64,000 nt of DNA from Pusillimonas sp. T2. GTDB lineage: Bacteria > Pseudomonadota > Gammaproteobacteria > Burkholderiales > Burkholderiaceae_B. The notes under the pieces were generated by a model. That model saw nothing but the letters and a program-made list of their open reading frames with translations, searched no databases and was not told the DNA's origin. The first letter of the stretch is position 1; every line of letters begins with the position of its first letter. Location of the stretch: positions 612,559-676,558 of the forward strand of contig NZ_NIQA01000001.1 in assembly GCF_002236805.1 (NCBI RefSeq), read 5' to 3'. Shown here piece by piece: positions 1-10,274 of this stretch. The translations under genes were made by a program, and so were the position numbers.

Positions 1-3000
1 AACGGTCGGCCAAAGCCTTAAGCATAATGACCGAATAGTCATCATTTTGCCTTTCGAATTCGGCTTCCCATTTTTCGATGCCCAGCCCTCCGGTGACTGC
101 AAACATACCGATGTAATCAGCTACTCCAGACGATTTGGGTGCGATGAAGTCAGCCAGGCATTTGTTGTCGACACCTTCGCGCTTGACGCCTTGCTGGCGT
201 ACATTGCGCCAGGTAAACAACACCTCGCTGCGGCTTTCGTCGGTGTAAATTTCGATATCGTCATCGTTGACCGTATTGGCCGGGTAAAAAGCCACGACGC
301 CATTGGCCGTCAGCCAACGGCCGTCGATAATTTTACGCAGCATGGCCTGCCCTTCGGCAAAGACCTTCTGGGCCTGCTCGCCCACCACTTTGTCTTGCAA
401 AATGCCCGGGTACTGCCCAAACAAGCTCCAGGTCTGGAAGAACGGTGTCCAGTCGATGTAACGGGCCAGCTCGGCCAAATCGTAATTTTTGAACGTGCGC
501 CGGCCAATAAATTTGGGGCGTGGCGGCGTATACGCTGCCCAGTCGATCACCGGCTTGTTGGCCCTGGCCTGCTCAATGCTGACCATTGGCGTCTCTTTGC
601 GGTTGGCATGACGCTCGCGAACTTGGTCGTACTCTTTGGCCAGGTCATCAAGATAGACTTGGCTTTGATCCGACATCAGGTTGGTGGCGACGCCTACCGA
701 CCGACTGGCATCAGGCACATAAATAACCGGCCCGCTGTAATTGGGCGCAATTTTTACGGCCGTGTGCACCCGACTAGTGGTGGCCCCGCCCACCAGCAAA
801 GGCATTTTGCGGCTACGGAAGTAGTCGTCACGCTCCATTTCAGAAGCCACATAGGCCATTTCTTCAAGACTGGGTGTAATCAAGCCCGACAGGCCGACCA
901 TGTCAGCATTCTCTTCTTTGGCTTTAGCCAGAATTTCAGCGCAAGGCACCATCACGCCCATGTTCACAACTTCGAAGTTGTTGCACTGGAGCACGACTGT
1001 CACGATGTTTTTGCCGATATCGTGGACATCGCCCTTGACCGTGGCCATGACAATTTTGCCCTTGGCTCGCACATCGCCGCCGGCGGCCGCAATCTGGCGC
1101 TTTTCTTCTTCAATGAAAGGCACGAGGTGCGCTACGGCCTGCTTCATGACTCGGGCGGATTTAACCACCTGCGGCAAGAACATTTTCCCCGCACCGAACA
1201 GGTCGCCCACCACATTCATGCCGTCCATCAAAGGCCCTTCGATGACCTGAATGGGTCGACCGCCTTGATCGGCAATTTTCTGGCGGACCTCTTCGGTGTC
1301 TTCAACGATGAACGTTGTAATACCGTGCACCAGCGCATGAGCAAGCCTTTGCTCAACCGGGTTCTGACGCCACGTCAGGTCTTCTTCTTTTTTGGTACCC
1401 GAGCCTTTAACAGTCTCGGCATATTCGACCAGACGTTCGGTCGGCGTACGGGTGTCGGCCTCATCAACCTTGCCCAGCGGCGTCTGGCGGTCGAGCACGA
1501 CGTCCTCGATCAGGTCGAGCAAACGCTTGTCGATATCTTGATAAACACCAAGCTGCCCGGCATTGACGATCCCCATCGTCATGCCCTCTTGGATGGCGTA
1601 ATACAGGAAAACGGTATGGATGGCTTCACGAACCGCCTCGTTGCCCCGGAAAGAGAAGCTGACGTTGGACACGCCACCCGACACACGCGCGTGAGGCAAA
1701 TTCTGGGTAATCCAACGCGTACCTTCGATAAAGTCGACCGCGTAGTGGTTATGCTCTTCGATGCCGGTGGCAATAGCAAAAACGTTGGGGTCAAAAATAA
1801 TGTCTTCGGGCGGGAAACCGACCTCTTCGACCAGCAATTTATACGCCAGTCCGCAAATATCGATACGGCGCTGGAGTGTGTCGGCCTGACCTTTTTCGTC
1901 GAAAGCCATGACGACCGCCGCTGCACCATACTTGCGGCACAGACGGGCATGCGCCAAGAAGGCCTCAACGCCTTCTTTCATGGAAATGGAGTTAACCACC
2001 GCCTTGCCCTGCACACACTTCAGGCCAGCCTCGATGACTTCCCATTTCGAGCTGTCGATCATGATGGGCACGCGTGAGATATCGGGCTCGGACGCCACCA
2101 TATTCAGGAACCGGCTCATGCACGAGACCGAGTCGAGCATGGCCTCGTCCATGTTGATATCGATGATTTGCGCACCGTTCTCGACCTGCTGGCGTGCTAC
2201 AGCCAGCGCTTCGTCGTACTTTTCTTCGCGAATCAGCCGCAAGAACATTTTGCTGCCGGTCACGTTGGTGCGCTCGCCCACGTTGATGAAAAGCGAGTTT
2301 TCGTCGAAATTTAGCGCTTCGAGGCCGGACAACCGCGTCTTAACGGGTATTTCGGGCACCTGCCGAATGGGCAGGTCTTTAACGCGCTCGGCGATGGCGC
2401 GAACGTGCTCAGGCGTCGTCCCACAACAACCGCCCACCATGTTGACCAAGCCTGCCGTTGCGAACTCACGCAACAACGACGAGGTGTCTTCGGGGGTTTC
2501 ATCGAATCCGGTCTCGGCCATGGGGTTGGGCAAGCCGGCATTGGGGTAAACGCAAACGTAGGTGTCGCAAATCTTCGACAGTTCGGCCACGTAGGGGCGC
2601 ATGAGCGCCGCACCCAACGCACAGTTCAAGCCAATGGTGACCGGACGGGCGTGACGGACGGAGTTCCAGAAGGCCTCGACGGTTTGGCCGGACAAAATAC
2701 GACCGGATGCATCGGTCACGGTGCCCGAAATCATGACGGGCAAGCGCACGCCGCGCGCCTCGAACACGCTTTCAACGGCAAAAATTGCCGCTTTGGCATT
2801 GAGCGTGTCGAAAATAGTTTCGATCAGGACGATGTCAATCCCGCCGTCGAGGAGACCCTCGAGCTGTTCGGTGTAGGCCACACGCAGCTCGTCAAATGTG
2901 ACATTGCGCGCCGCCGGGTCGTTGACATCGGGCGAAATCGAGGCGGTTTTAGGCTGAGGCCCCAAGGCGCCAGCCACAAAACGGGGCTTGTCGGGCGTGC

Positions 3001-3389
3001 TGAATTCGTCGCAGGCTTGACGTGCCAGCCGCGCCGACTCAAGATTCAGCTCGTAAGCCAGGCCGGGCAAGCCATAGTCGCCCTGCGCAACTGACGTGGC
3101 GCCAAAAGTATTGGTCTCAATGACATCAGAACCCGCCTCAAGGTATTGGCGATGAATATCAAGAATGATGTCGGGCCGCACCAGTGACAACAGTTCGTTA
3201 TTACCCTTGACGTCGCTGGGATGATCGGCAAAGCGCTCGCCCCGGAAGTCTTGTTCCGACAGCTTGTATCGCTGGATCATTGTCCCCATGGCGCCATCGA
3301 GGACCAGAATGCGGGACGCGAGCAAACGAACGAACTCGGCACCATGAGTGTAAGACGACAAAGGGTAGGGCAGCTTGGGATAGGACACG
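1..3389 (-). CDS. metH: Cobalamin-dependent methionine synthase (3' end outside window)
   Basis: Transfers a methyl group from 5-methyltetrahydrofolate to homocysteine through cobalamin, in the cytoplasm. The reading frame is open from a GTG at 3389 to the left edge, giving about 1129 residues; E. coli MetH has about 1227, so roughly 100 C-terminal residues are missing. The homocysteine module near the start reads [11 protein letters not shown]; its zinc cysteines appear as [11 protein letters not shown] (near residue 256) and GGCCGTT (near 320). A pterin-binding module follows. The cobalamin His lies in GDVHDIGKN near residue 790. The last visible residues ([11 protein letters not shown], then [14 protein letters not shown]) belong to the SAM-dependent reactivation domain. 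The GTG start is chosen because no ATG precedes the conserved VLDGAMGT in frame; no strong Shine-Dalgarno is visible. Divergent from thiG across about 134 bases. No cobalamin riboswitch is recognisable there. Confidence 0.97.
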
Positions 3390-3424
3390 CGTCAAGACCT
3401 GTTGAAAAAAAAGACAATTTTGTC

Positions 3425-3487
3425 CCTTATTGTAGCTTCATGACCCGCGACCCACAGCACGAAAGCAGCGCTGACTCTACAATAAGG
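3425..3487. promoter_or_regulatory. 11-bp inverted repeat in the metH/thiG divergent spacer
   Basis: CCTTATTGTAG (3425-3435) and its exact reverse complement CTACAATAAGG (3477-3487) face each other 52 bases apart centre to centre. Each arm contains TACAAT reading outward toward its gene, so the arms may be two -10 elements (metH on minus, thiG on plus) or paired operator half-sites. No good -35 hexamer accompanies either. Confidence 0.4.
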
Positions 3488-3523
3488 CCATTCGAAGGCA
3501 CTCAGAATCCGCATAAATCAACC

Positions 3524-4327
3524 ATGAACTCCAACGACCTTTTCACCCTGGCTGGTAAAACCTACGCATCCCGTTTGCTGGTTGGCACCGGCAAATACAA
3601 AGATTTCCAAGAAACCCGCGAGGCCATCGACGCCAGCGGCGCCGACATTGTCACTGTGGCCATCCGTCGCACCAATATTGGCCAAAACGCCAACGAACCG
3701 AACCTGCTCGACTTCCTGCCGCCCTCGCGCTTTACCATTTTGCCCAATACGGCCGGCTGCTTTACTGCCGACGATGCCGTGCGCACCCTGCGACTGGCGC
3801 GCGAGCTGCTCGACGGGCATGCACTTGTCAAACTCGAAGTGTTAGGCAGCGCCGACAATCTCTTCCCTAATATGCCCGAAACGCTGAAAGCGGCAAAAAC
3901 ACTGGTCGACGACGGCTTTGACGTCATGGTTTACTGCACCGACGACCCTATTCAGTGTCGTATGCTTGAAGACATCGGCTGTGTCGCCATCATGCCACTG
4001 GCATCGCTGATTGGGTCGGGCATGGGCATTCTTAACCCCTGGAATCTGCGCCTGATCATCGACCAGGCCAGCGTCCCCGTGCTGGTAGATGCCGGTGTGG
4101 GCACCGCCTCCGACGCTGCAATTGCCATGGAACTGGGCTGCGATGGGGTCTTGATGAATACCGCCATCGCCGGGGCACAAAACCCCGTCCTCATGGCCAG
4201 CGCCATGAAAAAAGCCGTCGAAGCCGGCCGCGAGGCTTTCCTGGCCGGCCGCATGCCGCGCAAGTTTTATGCGGCCAGCCCAAGCTCGCCCACCGAAGGT
4301 TTAATTCAGTCCAAAACCAAGTCATGA
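3524..4327 (+). CDS. thiG: Thiazole synthase
   Basis: Forms the thiazole phosphate moiety of thiamine from deoxyxylulose 5-phosphate, dehydroglycine and the ThiS thiocarboxylate, in the cytoplasm. The 267-residue product has the normal family length and conserved blocks: [19 protein letters not shown], the Schiff-base lysine in [17 protein letters not shown] and [12 protein letters not shown]. The ATG at 3524 matches the family N-terminus; the frame is open further upstream, but that extension has no similarity to ThiG. The stop overlaps the thiD start in ATGA, so the two are translationally coupled. thiS, thiO and thiE are not adjacent and must lie elsewhere. No THI-box riboswitch is recognisable in the leader. 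Confidence 0.96.
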   Translation: MNSNDLFTLAGKTYASRLLVGTGKYKDFQETREAIDASGADIVTVAIRRTNIGQNANEPNLLDFLPPSRFTILPNTAGCFTADDAVRTLRLARELLDGHALVKLEVLGSADNLFPNMPETLKAAKTLVDDGFDVMVYCTDDPIQCRMLEDIGCVAIMPLASLIGSGMGILNPWNLRLIIDQASVPVLVDAGVGTASDAAIAMELGCDGVLMNTAIAGAQNPVLMASAMKKAVEAGREAFLAGRMPRKFYAASPSSPTEGLIQSKTKS

Positions 4328-5133
4328 CCCCGAATACGCTAACCATCGCAGGCGTCGACCCCTCGGGCGGTGCCGGTATCCTTGCCGACATCAAGGCCAT
4401 GAGCGCACTGGGCGCCTATGGCACAGCGGTCGTCGCCGCGCTTACCGCGCAAAACACTCAAGGGGTTACCGGCATTGCACCGGTACCGCCCGACTTTGTC
4501 GCACTACAAATCGACACCTTGTTCAGCGACGTCAGAATTGATGCCGTAAAAATCGGCATGCTGGGCCAGCAACCGGTAACACGCACCGTGGCCGAACGAC
4601 TTGCGCACTGGAAGCCCGCGCACATTGTGCTTGACCCGGTCATGATCGCAAAAAGTGGCGATACCCTGCTCGAAAAGCCGGCCATCGCCGAGCTGAGGGA
4701 GAGCTTGCTGCCCCTGGCAACAGTCATGACACCTAATTTACCCGAAGCTGGGGTATTGCTCGGGACCAGCGCGGTCGAAAATCTTAAAGAAATGCGTCGC
4801 ATGGCCGAACGCCTTCGCCGACTCATGAACGACAACGGCCACCGATGGGTATTCCTTAAGGGGGGCCACCTCCCCGGCAACGACACCATCGACGTGCTTT
4901 ACGATGGCGATAAGCTCATCGAGCTACCGGGTCAGCGCATTGCCACGCGCAACACTCACGGCACCGGCTGCACGCTGTCTGCTGCATTGGCCGCCCTACT
5001 GCCACAAACCGACAGTTTCCCCGAAGCTGCGCAGCGTGCGAAAGACTACCTGGTGTCGGCCATCTTGCGTGCAGACGACCTTGCCGTTGGCCATGGCCAC
5101 GGTCCGGTTCATCATTTCCACCAATGGTGGTAA
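4324..5133 (+). CDS. thiD: Hydroxymethylpyrimidine (phosphate) kinase
   Basis: Phosphorylates HMP and HMP-phosphate to HMP-pyrophosphate, the pyrimidine half of thiamine. The 269-residue protein is a ribokinase-fold kinase: [16 protein letters not shown] at residues 8-23 forms the substrate site and [13 protein letters not shown] near 210-222 carries the catalytic Cys and anion-hole glycines. Translation starts within the thiG stop (ATGA), so thiG and thiD supply the two branches of thiamine synthesis from one transcript. There is no fused ThiE domain. Confidence 0.96.
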   Translation: MTPNTLTIAGVDPSGGAGILADIKAMSALGAYGTAVVAALTAQNTQGVTGIAPVPPDFVALQIDTLFSDVRIDAVKIGMLGQQPVTRTVAERLAHWKPAHIVLDPVMIAKSGDTLLEKPAIAELRESLLPLATVMTPNLPEAGVLLGTSAVENLKEMRRMAERLRRLMNDNGHRWVFLKGGHLPGNDTIDVLYDGDKLIELPGQRIATRNTHGTGCTLSAALAALLPQTDSFPEAAQRAKDYLVSAILRADDLAVGHGHGPVHHFHQWW

Positions 5134-5203
5134 CGCGCCCCAGACGCCGCCAGCGCCCACGAATGGGTACAATACCTTTACCTTTATTTTTGCATCGAAT
5201 GTT

Positions 5204-5884
5204 ATGAACGCCACCGGTCTCTCCGACATCGAACAAGCCCGTTTCAATATGGTCGAACAACAAATTCGGCCCTGGAACGTCTTCGACAAAAAAGTGCTCC
5301 AGGCACTTTTCGACGTCCCTCGCGAGCGCTTTGTGCCGCAGGGCATGCAGGCCATGGCGTTCTCCGATGTCGAGCTGCCGCTCATCATCAATGCCATCGA
5401 TTCGCACGAAACCATGCTGACCCCAAAAGTCGAGGCCCGGCTGGCGCAAGATCTCTTGCTCGAACCCACTGACTGTGTCCTCGAAATCGGTACAGGCTCG
5501 GGCTACCAGGCCGCATTGCTGGGGCGCCTGGCTCAGCAGGTCACTACCGTCGAAATCGACAGTCGTATCGCCGCCTTTGCAGCCGACCACCTGCAGCGCG
5601 AGCACGTCAACAACGTCAACGTCGAAGTGGGTGATGGCCATGCAGGCTGGGGAACCGCCGAATACGACGCGATCTTACTGACTGGCTCGGTACCCGTCAT
5701 TCCCGATGCGCTCAAGTACCAACTGTGTGTGGGCGGCCGTATGGTGGTTGTCGTGGGCAATCAGCCCGTCATGACGGCCTACCGCATTACCCGTACCAGT
5801 GCCGCCAGCTTCGAGACACAGTCGCTGTTCGATACCGTCATTAAGCCGCTGCGTGGCACGGCGCAACCTCAGTTCAAATTCTGA
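5204..5884 (+). CDS. pcm: Protein-L-isoaspartate O-methyltransferase family protein
   Basis: Predicted SAM-dependent methyltransferase that repairs isoaspartyl residues in damaged proteins. The product is 226 residues. The N-terminal segment (ARFNMVEQQIRPW) is the usual start of betaproteobacterial PCMT proteins, and motif I is seen as EIGTGSGYQAALLG near residue 93. The ATG at 5204 is chosen because the longer open frame overlaps thiD in another frame. The stop TGA is followed directly by the tolC ATG, so the pair is probably co-transcribed. Members in this position are often annotated PCMT without biochemical proof, so substrate specificity is an inference. Confidence 0.85.
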   Translation: MNATGLSDIEQARFNMVEQQIRPWNVFDKKVLQALFDVPRERFVPQGMQAMAFSDVELPLIINAIDSHETMLTPKVEARLAQDLLLEPTDCVLEIGTGSGYQAALLGRLAQQVTTVEIDSRIAAFAADHLQREHVNNVNVEVGDGHAGWGTAEYDAILLTGSVPVIPDALKYQLCVGGRMVVVVGNQPVMTAYRITRTSAASFETQSLFDTVIKPLRGTAQPQFKF

Positions 5885-7222
5885 ATGCGCGGGCGTCGGT
5901 GGCATCTCGTTGCAAGCGCCACACTGGCGCTGTGGGTCGGTTCGGCATCGGCCCAAACACAGAACCTGCTCGATATCTGGAGTAAAGCGCTTGAGCGCGA
6001 CCCGGTATTTGCATCGGCCAAAGCCAACCGCAACGCCATCCTCGAGAAAGTCCCTCAGGCACGCGCCCAACTTCTGCCGTTTTTAACCGGCAGCACGGGT
6101 GCCGAACTCGACGATGTACGCCGCACAAATTTCGATCGCGACCGCACCGAAAAAAGAGGCACCTGGGCCGTCACCCTAACGCAGCCTATCATCGACATCG
6201 CTGCCTGGGAACAACTCAAGCAGTCGCAGCTTGAAGCCGAATCGGCCGACCTGGCCGTGCAACAAGCCTGGCAAGACCTGTTATTGCGCGTTGCCCAGGC
6301 CTATTTCGGGGTACTGGCCGCGCAAGACACTCTGGTCACACTCGATGCGCAGAAGCGGGCCATTACCAATCAACTTGAAGCTGCAAAAAAAGGGTTTGAA
6401 CTAGGCAGCGCCACCATCGCCGACACCTACGAGGCGCAAGCCCGACTCGACCTGATCAACGCCAGCGAAATCGAAGCCCGAAACACGCTGCAGGTCAGTC
6501 AAGACCAGCTTCAAAAAATTATCAACGAACGGCCACAAGATTTGGCCGGGTTGTCAGGCAATATCAGCCTGCCACCGCCACAACCCGCACGCATTACCGA
6601 CTGGACATCGCAAGCCGGGCAAGCCAGCCTGGAAGTTGCACGGGCGTTGCTGTCTACCCGCATTGCCGAAAAACAAATCAACATTGCGAAAAGCGGTCAT
6701 TACCCAACACTCGACTTTTACGCGCAATCGGGCAGCACCTCCGATCGCGGCATCTATGGCCCGCAAGCGGGCCCACGGTCAGTCGACAGTACGGTAGGGG
6801 TTCAATTGTCTATCCCTATTTTTGCGGGTGGGGGCATTTCTTCGCGCGTACGCGAACAAACATCAGTGCTGCAACGCACCCGCTACGACCTCGAGTCTAC
6901 TCGTCGCCAGGCGGTACAACTCACACAACAGTATTTTTCGGGTGTCGTATCAGGTCTGGCTCAGGTCAACGCGCTGCAAGCCGCCGAGAAATCAAGCAAA
7001 GCCTCGCTCGATGCCAACCAGACCGGCTACGAGGTGGGCGTGCGCGTTAATATCGACGTCTTGAATGCGCAGCAACAACTGTATGAAACTCAACGGGCCC
7101 TGGCCAATGCGCGGTACAACACACTGCTTAACGGGCTACGCCTGAAAGCCGTTGCCGGCACCCTGACCGAAGACGACCTGCGCGGTGTCAACGCCCTACT
7201 GGCAAGCCAGAATAATAAATAA
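5885..7222 (+). CDS. tolC: TolC-family outer membrane channel
   Basis: Outer membrane efflux duct that would work with inner-membrane export pumps and adaptor proteins. The 445-residue protein has an N-terminal signal peptide (basic start, hydrophobic core, cleavage near ASAQT at residues 22-26) and the two outer-membrane-efflux repeats of long helices, with NxNAI near residue 43 and a second copy of the helical pattern from about 250. The C-terminal half contains VGVQLSIPIFAGG, the usual strand of the second repeat. It follows pcm with no gap. No pump genes adjoin it, so the partner pumps are encoded elsewhere. It converges on the heptose adenylyltransferase gene. Confidence 0.92.
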   Translation: MRGRRWHLVASATLALWVGSASAQTQNLLDIWSKALERDPVFASAKANRNAILEKVPQARAQLLPFLTGSTGAELDDVRRTNFDRDRTEKRGTWAVTLTQPIIDIAAWEQLKQSQLEAESADLAVQQAWQDLLLRVAQAYFGVLAAQDTLVTLDAQKRAITNQLEAAKKGFELGSATIADTYEAQARLDLINASEIEARNTLQVSQDQLQKIINERPQDLAGLSGNISLPPPQPARITDWTSQAGQASLEVARALLSTRIAEKQINIAKSGHYPTLDFYAQSGSTSDRGIYGPQAGPRSVDSTVGVQLSIPIFAGGGISSRVREQTSVLQRTRYDLESTRRQAVQLTQQYFSGVVSGLAQVNALQAAEKSSKASLDANQTGYEVGVRVNIDVLNAQQQLYETQRALANARYNTLLNGLRLKAVAGTLTEDDLRGVNALLASQNNK

Positions 7223-7242
7223 GCCGGCGGCGGCAGCCGGCT
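7222..7242. terminator. Hairpin between the convergent tolC and heptose adenylyltransferase genes
   Basis: AGCCGGC (7222-7228) pairs with GCCGGCT (7236-7242) over a 7-base loop. On the minus strand it is followed by a T-rich stretch (TTATTTATTATT), which suits termination of the minus-strand gene. It overlaps both stop codons. Confidence 0.5.
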
Positions 7243-7726
7243 ATGATTGCCTGACTTTTTTCAGCAACGATGTCGTCGAGCGATTAAACCGAAACGGGAT
7301 AGCTACGGCATCGCCCCCCCACTGCCTGACCGCAGCGGTTTCAGGCAGCGCCTCCATGTTGTAATCGCCCCCTTTTACAATCAGGTCAGGCTTTAAAGCT
7401 TCGATTAGCGCCTGAGGCGTATCTTCGTCAAAAACCGTCACAGCACTCACACACTCGAGGGCAGCCAGCAGGGCCAGGCGATCGTCTTGTGTATTGATGG
7501 GCCGATCGTCGCCCTTGCCCAGGCGTTTGACCGAGGCATCGGTATTAACAGCAACAATAAGGCTGGCGCCAAGTTGCGCAGCCTCGTCAAGATAGCTGAC
7601 ATGCCCACGGTGCAAAATATCGAACACCCCATTAGTGAACACCAAGGGCCGCGGAAAGCGCCCCTCGCTCACCGCAGCCTCGCACTCAGCGCGCGAGAGG
7701 ATTTTTTTTTCGAAACGAACGCCCAT
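7241..7726 (-). CDS. rfaE2: D-glycero-beta-D-manno-heptose 1-phosphate adenylyltransferase
   Basis: Transfers AMP to heptose 1-phosphate, giving ADP-heptose for the LPS inner core. The 161-residue product corresponds to the C-terminal half of E. coli HldE only: VFTNGVFDILHRGHVSYL is the cytidylyltransferase-type HxGH site, followed by NTDASVKRLGKGDDRP and DLIVKGGDY. The kinase half (HldA) is not here, the split arrangement common in Burkholderiales. The ATG at 7726 is chosen because the upstream extension overlaps the ferritin-like gene in another frame. It begins 16 bases after that gene ends, so the two are likely co-transcribed. Confidence 0.95.
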   Translation of the reverse strand: MGVRFEKKILSRAECEAAVSEGRFPRPLVFTNGVFDILHRGHVSYLDEAAQLGASLIVAVNTDASVKRLGKGDDRPINTQDDRLALLAALECVSAVTVFDEDTPQALIEALKPDLIVKGGDYNMEALPETAAVRQWGGDAVAIPFRFNRSTTSLLKKVRQS

Positions 7727-7742
7727 AACGCAGCTACCGGCC

Positions 7743-8597
7743 TTAAACAGCTGGCGACGTTTCGCGCGTAAGGCTCTTTCGGTACCGATTGAGGTCTTGT
7801 ACGGTTTTGAAGCTGCTGTCGAGCAGCAGCGACAGGTTGTGCAAAATACGTGAGCTGACCTTGCCTTCCCAGTCTTTATCGAAATGGATTTGCTGATCAA
7901 GCCAATTTTCAAGCCAACCGGGCGAAGGCAGCTTGGATTGCACGGTGTCGTCGGGGAACATGTTTTTATTGACGTGCAAATTGGTAGGATGAAGTGCCTG
8001 CGGCGTACGATGCGCCGAGGCCATGAGCACGCCAATTTTAGAAAACGCCATACGGGCCTGCTGACCGATGAGGTCGCCGCGCTGGGCCAACGCACGCTTC
8101 ATGTAGCGCAAATAGGCGCCCGCATGACGAGCTTCATCGTGCGCGATGGTTTGATAAATCGCCTTGATAACGGGCTCGGTGTGCCATTCGGCAGCCCGAC
8201 GGTACCAGTGATTAAGGCGAATCTCGCCACAAAAATGCAGCATCAGGGTTTCGAGCGCTGGTGCCGGGTCGAACTCGAAGCGCACCTTGTGCAACTCTTC
8301 TTCGGTAGGCACCAGTTCGGGACGGAAACGACGCAAGTACTCGATCAAAACCAGCGAATGCTTTTGCTCTTCGAAAAACCAGACTGACATGAAAGCCGAA
8401 AAGTCGCTGTCGTCTTGATTGTCTCGAAGAAACATTTCAGTTGCCGGCAACGCCGCCCACTCGGTGATGGCATTCATCTTGATCGTGTAGGCCTGCTCAT
8501 CGGAGAGTTTGCTGCCATCAAAATCATCCCATGGAATATCAGTCGCCATATTCCAGCGTACTGCCTCCATTGATTTGAACAATTCAGGGTAAAGCAT
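7743..8597 (-). CDS. Ferritin-like diiron protein (acyl-ACP desaturase / R2-like fold)
   Basis: Predicted four-helix-bundle protein with a carboxylate-bridged diiron centre; substrate unknown. The 284-residue sequence shows the complete ligand set in order: Glu in LPATEMF, EEQKH, Glu in CGEIRLNH and DEARH, the E...ExxH...E...ExxH pattern of diiron oxidases and desaturases. The start at 8597 is preferred over an upstream one because AGAGAG lies about 8 bases before this ATG. There is no signal peptide or membrane helix. It lies between ubiB and the heptose adenylyltransferase, all on the minus strand. The ubiquinone neighbours make a hydroxylase role worth considering, but length and motif spacing fit the acyl-ACP desaturase-like group better than Coq7. 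Confidence 0.8.
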   Translation of the reverse strand: MLYPELFKSMEAVRWNMATDIPWDDFDGSKLSDEQAYTIKMNAITEWAALPATEMFLRDNQDDSDFSAFMSVWFFEEQKHSLVLIEYLRRFRPELVPTEEELHKVRFEFDPAPALETLMLHFCGEIRLNHWYRRAAEWHTEPVIKAIYQTIAHDEARHAGAYLRYMKRALAQRGDLIGQQARMAFSKIGVLMASAHRTPQALHPTNLHVNKNMFPDDTVQSKLPSPGWLENWLDQQIHFDKDWEGKVSSRILHNLSLLLDSSFKTVQDLNRYRKSLTRETSPAV

Positions 8598-8717
8598 ATT
8601 AAATCTCTCTTTAAACGACACTTGACGAACAAAAAACCGCATAAACAATAAACATACTACGCGAAGAACATCGCAATAATATGTCAGCGGCCTGACGGAC
8701 TAACAAGAACACAAATT

Positions 8718-10274
8718 TCAGCGACCGGCTATGACCCAGATCGCGACACCAATCGCAACTGCAACAACGGCTGCAAACACCATGACCAAACGGTTATTAA
8801 ACTCTTGTGCCTTGCGCAAACGGTGCAGCTCTTGCTGCATGCCTGGCAAGGCATCGGGACGCGACAAACTGGCGTGCACCAAGCGCGGCAACTGGGGGAG
8901 CATCTGCGCCCATTGCCCGGCTTCCTGGTCAAGGCGCTTCTTCAAGCCCTTAAGACCTATCCGCTCATGCATCCAATTTTCTAGATACGGCTTGGCAGTT
9001 TTCCATAAATCCAGGTCTGGATCGAGGTCGCGCCCCATACCCTCGACATTAAGTAGCGTTTTTTGCAACAACACCAGTTGAGGCTGAATCTCTACATTAA
9101 AACGACGCGACGTCTGAAACAAACGCAACAGCACCTGACCCAATGATATTTGCGCCAAAGGCCGATCGAAATAGGGCTCGCACACCGCGCGCACAGCGCC
9201 TTCAAGGGCCTCTTCGCGCGTAGAGGGCGGCACCCACCCAGATTCGATATGAAGCTGAGCCACCCGGCGGTAATCTCGGCGGAAAAAAGCCAGAAAATTC
9301 TGTGCCAGGTAATTTTTGTCATGTTCGGACAACGACCCCACAATGCCGAAGTCCAGAGCGATATAGCGCCCCAAAGTTTCGGGCGCATCGGACACGTAAA
9401 TATTACCCGGATGCATGTCGGCATGGAAGAACCCATCGGTAAAGACCTGGGTAAAGAAAATTTCGACCCCCGTGCGCGCAAGGTCTTTAATATTGACACC
9501 CGCGTCTTGCAGACGTTCAATCTGGCTTACCGGTATGCCCCGCATGCGCTCCATGGTGAACACTGTGGTCGTGGTGTATTCCCATATTACCTCGGGCACC
9601 ATCAGCAAATTTTGCCGACCGGTTTCTGGGCCAAAGTTCCGGCGCAACTGACTGCAATTTGCAGCCTCGCGCACCAAGTCAAGCTCGTCGTGCAGGTAAA
9701 TATCAAACTCGGCCACAACCTCGCGCGGCTTCAGGCGACGGCTGTCGGGCACCAGCTTTTCAATGACGCCGGCCAGAATACGCATCAGGGCCAGATCTTT
9801 TTCAATGATCGACAGCATGCCGGGCCGCAGCACCTTGACGGCTACATCACGCCCGTCGTGCAAGATTGCAAAGTGCACTTGCGCTATAGACGCCGACGCC
9901 ACCGGATCTTTGTCGAAATGGCGAAACAGCGTCGAGGGCGGCGCCCCCAAGGCGGCCTCGACACACTGGGCGGCCTTGTCAGACGGAAACGGGGGTACAC
10001 GGTCTTGCAACTTGGCCAGTTCAAGGGCCAGGTCGGGCGGAATCAGGTCGCGACGCGTTGACAACACTTGCCCGAACTTTACAAATATGGGTCCTAAAGA
10101 CTCAAGCGCTAACCGCAACCTGACACCGCGATCGTCGCGTGGCGGGCGACCAAAACGAACAATACGCAGCAACGAATACGCCACGGGATGCTTAATGCTG
10201 GACAGCACCAGTTCGTCGAGCCGATAACGCAAGGCAATAAATACAATGCCGATCAATCGGAAAAACGTCAGCAT
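8718..10274 (-). CDS. ubiB: Ubiquinone biosynthesis regulatory protein kinase UbiB
   Basis: Atypical kinase/ATPase of the UbiB/ADCK family that assists the ubiquinone biosynthesis complex at the inner membrane. The 518-residue protein has the signature KxGQ region ([18 protein letters not shown]), the ATP-binding ASIAQVH and VAVKVLRPG segments, the catalytic-loop FHADMHPGN and the metal-binding LDFGIVG. Two C-terminal hydrophobic segments are expected; one is clear at the extreme end ([19 protein letters not shown]). The start at 10274 is supported by the TGATG overlap with the ubiJ stop. With ubiJ and ubiE it forms the usual ubiE-ubiJ-ubiB group, here interrupted by a Tim44-like gene. Confidence 0.96.
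   Translation of the reverse strand: MLTFFRLIGIVFIALRYRLDELVLSSIKHPVAYSLLRIVRFGRPPRDDRGVRLRLALESLGPIFVKFGQVLSTRRDLIPPDLALELAKLQDRVPPFPSDKAAQCVEAALGAPPSTLFRHFDKDPVASASIAQVHFAILHDGRDVAVKVLRPGMLSIIEKDLALMRILAGVIEKLVPDSRRLKPREVVAEFDIYLHDELDLVREAANCSQLRRNFGPETGRQNLLMVPEVIWEYTTTTVFTMERMRGIPVSQIERLQDAGVNIKDLARTGVEIFFTQVFTDGFFHADMHPGNIYVSDAPETLGRYIALDFGIVGSLSEHDKNYLAQNFLAFFRRDYRRVAQLHIESGWVPPSTREEALEGAVRAVCEPYFDRPLAQISLGQVLLRLFQTSRRFNVEIQPQLVLLQKTLLNVEGMGRDLDPDLDLWKTAKPYLENWMHERIGLKGLKKRLDQEAGQWAQMLPQLPRLVHASLSRPDALPGMQQELHRLRKAQEFNNRLVMVFAAVVAVAIGVAIWVIAGR

Noticed and set aside
47..2077. A 676-codon open frame on the plus strand, antisense to metH
   Set aside because: It is a shadow of metH. The minus-strand frame gives a clear MetH sequence with all motifs, and the plus-strand product has no recognisable domain.
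3390..3523. Cobalamin or TPP riboswitch in front of metH or thiG
   Set aside because: The B12-box and THI-box core sequences are not recognisable in 134 bases, although a covariance search could still change this view.
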